Assembly (NCBI GenBank): GCA_963847615.1
Contig: CAWKAN010000020.1
Span: 124,001-188,000, forward strand
DNA length: 64,000 nt
Source of the DNA: Palsa-883 sp963847615
GTDB lineage: Bacteria > Pseudomonadota > Alphaproteobacteria > Acetobacterales > Acetobacteraceae
Reading direction: 5' to 3'
The notes under the pieces were generated by a model, which saw nothing but the letters and a program-made list of their open reading frames with translations, was not told the DNA's origin and made no database searches. Both the position numbers and the translations under genes were made by a program. Shown piece after piece: positions 61,601-64,000 of this stretch (position 1 is the first letter of the stretch; each line of letters opens with the position of its first letter).

Positions 61601-62851
61601 ATGGGAATCCCATACAATTCGCGCTTTGGCCGCCGCGGGCTGCTGCAGGCCGGCGCCACGCTGGGGGCGCTGCAGATCGCGTCGCCCTTCATCATCAAGG
61701 CGCGCGGTGAAACGCCGATCAAGCTGGGCTGGGTCGATCCGCTGACCGGCAGCCTGTCCTCGCTGGCCGTCAGCGAGACCGAAGGCGCCAGATATGCGGT
61801 TGCGGCGATCAACAAGAACGGCGGCATTCTCGGCCGCCAGGTCGAGCTGCTGGTCGAGGATTCGGCCAACGACGTCGGCACCGGCGTGCAGAAGACCCGC
61901 AAGCTGATCGACCGCGACAAGGTCGATGTGATCTTCGGCGACGTCAACTCCGGCATCGCCTACGCCATGATGGGCGTGACCAGCGAGAAGAAGATCCTCC
62001 ACATCGTGCCGGGCGGCCACACCGATCCGATCACCGGCAAGGATTGCAAGTGGAACGTGTTCCGCATCTGCAACACCACCGCGATGGACGCCGCGGCGAT
62101 CACCAAGACGCTGGTCAAGAAATTTGGCAAGCGGTTCTTCTTCATCACCCCCGACTACGCCTACGGCCACACGCTGCAGGACAATTTCGTCAAGAACCTG
62201 AAGGCGTTGGGCGGCGAGTTCGAAGGCGACATGCTGCCGATCAGCACCACCGAGTTCTCCGCCACCCTGATCAAGGCCAAGGCCTACAAGCCCAACGTGC
62301 TGCTGAACAACATGGGCGGCCTGGCGCAGATCGACTGCATGAAGCAGTTCGTGCAGTTCGGGATGGCCAAGGACATGGCGCTCGGCGGTGCCCTGTTCGA
62401 GCTGGAGAGCATCCGCTCGGTGCCGAAGGAGGCGCAGGCCGGCTGGTGGGACATGGAGTGGTGGTGGGACCAGCCCGGCGTGCCGCACGTCGCGGAGTTC
62501 GTCGCCGACTTCCGCAAGGCAACCGGCAAGACCCCCTCGGCGCGGCATTGGTTCGGCTACGTCGCGATCCACAGCGTGCGGCTGGCCGCGGACAAGGCGA
62601 AGTCGATGGAGGGCATCAAGCTGGTCCAGGCGCTCGAGGACATGGAGCTGCCCCCCGAGATCGCGCTGCAGCCTGGCACGGTGAAGTACCGCAAGGGTGA
62701 TCACCAGCTGATGCCCAACATCTTCGCGGGCTATGCGCATCCGCCGGAAGGCAACCCCGACAACGTCTTCAAGGTCGATACGTTGGTGCCGGGCGAGGAG
62801 GCGGCGGGCAGCGTCGCCGACACCGGCTGCAAGATGGTCTATCCGGCCTAG
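61601..62851 (+). CDS. Branched-chain amino-acid/amide-type ABC binding protein
   Basis: A 416-residue Peripla_BP_6 protein. The leader GRRGLLQAGATLGALQIASP is Tat-like. The mature part has KLGWVDPLTGSLSSLAVSE, AINKNGGILGRQVELLVEDS, DVNSGIAYAMMGVTSEKKIL and FFFITPDYAYGHTLQDNF, close to the urea/short-chain-amide subgroup. The C-terminus ends DTGCKMVYPA. LivH and LivM genes follow at 62965 and 63831; ATPase genes presumably lie beyond the window. It is distinct from the binding protein at 34760. The ligand is not readable, but the position after the MmgE/PrpD cluster suggests import of its substrate. Confidence 0.92.
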   Translation: MGIPYNSRFGRRGLLQAGATLGALQIASPFIIKARGETPIKLGWVDPLTGSLSSLAVSETEGARYAVAAINKNGGILGRQVELLVEDSANDVGTGVQKTRKLIDRDKVDVIFGDVNSGIAYAMMGVTSEKKILHIVPGGHTDPITGKDCKWNVFRICNTTAMDAAAITKTLVKKFGKRFFFITPDYAYGHTLQDNFVKNLKALGGEFEGDMLPISTTEFSATLIKAKAYKPNVLLNNMGGLAQIDCMKQFVQFGMAKDMALGGALFELESIRSVPKEAQAGWWDMEWWWDQPGVPHVAEFVADFRKATGKTPSARHWFGYVAIHSVRLAADKAKSMEGIKLVQALEDMELPPEIALQPGTVKYRKGDHQLMPNIFAGYAHPPEGNPDNVFKVDTLVPGEEAAGSVADTGCKMVYPA

Positions 62852-62964
62852 CCACTTGGTGACTGCCAGGTCCCGCTGCCGTGCGCCGATGGCGCCGGCA
62901 GCGGACTTGTATCCAGCCTGACGAAACCAGCAGCCTAAACCATCCATCAGCAAAGAGCCGGCCG

Positions 62965-63834
62965 ATGCTGCAACTCGTGCTGTTCAACGTGACCAACGGA
63001 CTGATCATCGGCGCGTTCTACGTGCTGATGGCGCTCGGCGTGGCGATGATCCTCAACCTGAGCAACGTGATCAACTTCGCCCACGGCAACTTCCTGGCGC
63101 TGGGCGGCTATTTCGCCTTCGTCCTGATCCCCTATACCGGCTTCTGGGTCGCGCTGCTGGTGTCGCCGCTGCTGGTCGGCTTGCTCGGCTACATCATCGA
63201 GCGGACGATGGTCCGCCGCGTCTACAGCCGTGACCCGGTCTACAGTCTGCTGCTCACCTTCGGCTTGTCCTTCATCATCCAGGATGTGTGTCGCTACGTC
63301 TGGGGCCCCAACGGGCTGCCGCTGACCGTGCCGGCCAGCCTGTCGCAGGGGCTGAGCAGCGACCTGTTCTTCATCACCGGCTACCGCGTGTTCATGATGA
63401 TCATCGTCGTGGTTTCGGTGGCCGGGCTGTTCGCCTTCCTGCGCTACACCAGGCTCGGCGTGCGGATCCGCGCCGGCACGCTGGATCTTGATACCGTCGC
63501 CGCGCTCGGCATCAATGTGCGCCTGCTGCGGTCGCTGAATTTCGCGGTCGGCATCTTTCTGGCCGGTCTCGCCGGCGTGCTGGCCAGTGGGCAGATCGGC
63601 CTCAATCCGAACATGGGCGATGACCTGCTGCTGCCCGCGTTCATCGCCATCATCGTCGGCGGCGTCGGCAGCCTGACCGGCACCTTGCTCGGCGGCCTGC
63701 TGATCGGCGTCGCCTCGGCGCTGACCACCGTGTTCTTCCCCAGTGCGCAGGAGGCGGTGATCTACGTCATCATGGCACTGGTGCTGCTGGTCCGCCCGCG
63801 CGGATTGATGGGTGAGGAAGGGATGTTCACGTGA
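62965..63834 (+). CDS. livH: Branched-chain amino-acid-type ABC permease (LivH-like)
   Basis: A 289-residue permease. VTNGLIIGAFYVLMALGVAM, SNVINFAHGNFLALGGYFAF (the INFAHG motif), GTLDLDTVAALGINV and AIIVGGVGSLTGTLLGGLLI are LivH features. The ATG at 62965 lies 113 bp after the binding-protein gene; the stop overlaps the LivM start as GTGA. It is a second, non-identical copy of the system at 36060. Confidence 0.94.
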   Translation: MLQLVLFNVTNGLIIGAFYVLMALGVAMILNLSNVINFAHGNFLALGGYFAFVLIPYTGFWVALLVSPLLVGLLGYIIERTMVRRVYSRDPVYSLLLTFGLSFIIQDVCRYVWGPNGLPLTVPASLSQGLSSDLFFITGYRVFMMIIVVVSVAGLFAFLRYTRLGVRIRAGTLDLDTVAALGINVRLLRSLNFAVGIFLAGLAGVLASGQIGLNPNMGDDLLLPAFIAIIVGGVGSLTGTLLGGLLIGVASALTTVFFPSAQEAVIYVIMALVLLVRPRGLMGEEGMFT

Positions 63835-64000
63835 GTGCCACGACGACGACATTGAAGCTGGGGCACGGGCGTCCCAAGGCGCCGCAATGGACCACGGCGG
63901 CGGTGGTCTGGGTGGTGCTGCTGAGCGCGCCGCTGTGGTTGAATTACGTCGGCGGCTACACCGCGCTCGCCGCGCACGTGGTGGTGATGGCGCTGGTTGC
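63831..64000 (+). CDS. livM: Branched-chain amino-acid-type ABC permease (LivM-like), 5' part only
   Basis: The GTG at 63831 overlaps the LivH stop. Only about 56 residues are inside the window: a charged leader SATTTTLKLGHGRPKAPQ and two hydrophobic stretches, AAVVWVVLLSAPLWL and ALAAHVVVMALV. The assignment to LivM comes mainly from its place directly after livH. Confidence 0.75.
   Translation, partial: MSATTTTLKLGHGRPKAPQWTTAAVVWVVLLSAPLWLNYVGGYTALAAHVVVMALV

Overview
The window is high-GC (about 70%) alphaproteobacterial DNA. The rpsB-tsf pair, several dipeptide and branched-chain amino-acid ABC operons, NtaA/DszA-type flavin monooxygenase, MmgE/PrpD protein and arrays of GC-rich palindromes fit Rhodospirillales/Acetobacteraceae. 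This placement is inferred from gene style; no rRNA or tRNA gene is visible.

Layout. 1-1.5 kb: tsf and rpsB on the minus strand. 1.7-4.1 kb: a modular palindromic repeat array running into the 3' end of an HGGxSTG-type gene. 4.7-8.1 kb: a single-chain type IIG-like restriction-modification enzyme with a small divergent gene. 9.2-9.7 kb: a GxxExxY gene inside long inverted repeats. 9.8-18.5 kb: a minus-strand dipeptide/oligopeptide ABC operon (two binding proteins, two permeases, two ATPases) with an FMN monooxygenase upstream. 19-22.7 kb: polysaccharide/lipid glycosylation genes (GtrA, sugar-phosphate transferase, two GT2) with a MITE-like element. 22.8-28.1 kb: acyl-CoA dehydrogenase, then rnr and an S41 protease. 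28.2-31.5 kb: an accessory island of small, mostly unrecognised genes bracketed by inverted repeats. 31.6-39.6 kb: FAD oxidoreductase, HEAT-repeat protein and a complete Liv-type ABC operon. 40-48.6 kb: epoxide-hydrolase-like protein, pepA-holC, penicillin acylase family protein, GNAT, deacetylase and GT4. 48.8-51 kb: a deleted GH15 remnant overlapping otsA, then a small membrane gene and yraN. 51.5-58 kb: a Fe3+/polyamine-type ABC system with two paralogous binding proteins on either side of an MFS gene. 58.1-64 kb: ICL/PEPM enzyme, TIM-barrel isomerase, MmgE/PrpD protein and a second Liv-type ABC operon that leaves the window.

Two themes stand out. First, the intergenic DNA is full of structured repeats: a CAC-n-GAG inverted-repeat family (one copy carrying GxxExxY, others empty, one pair bracketing the island), two roughly 330-bp multi-hairpin palindromes whose arms differ between copies yet stay self-complementary, REP/BIME units, a 164-bp MITE-like element and a 30-bp perfect stem. 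Second, many genes carry single-base G/C frameshifts, including essential rpsB. This points to indel error in the assembly, so frameshifted genes are annotated as whole genes with the break marked.
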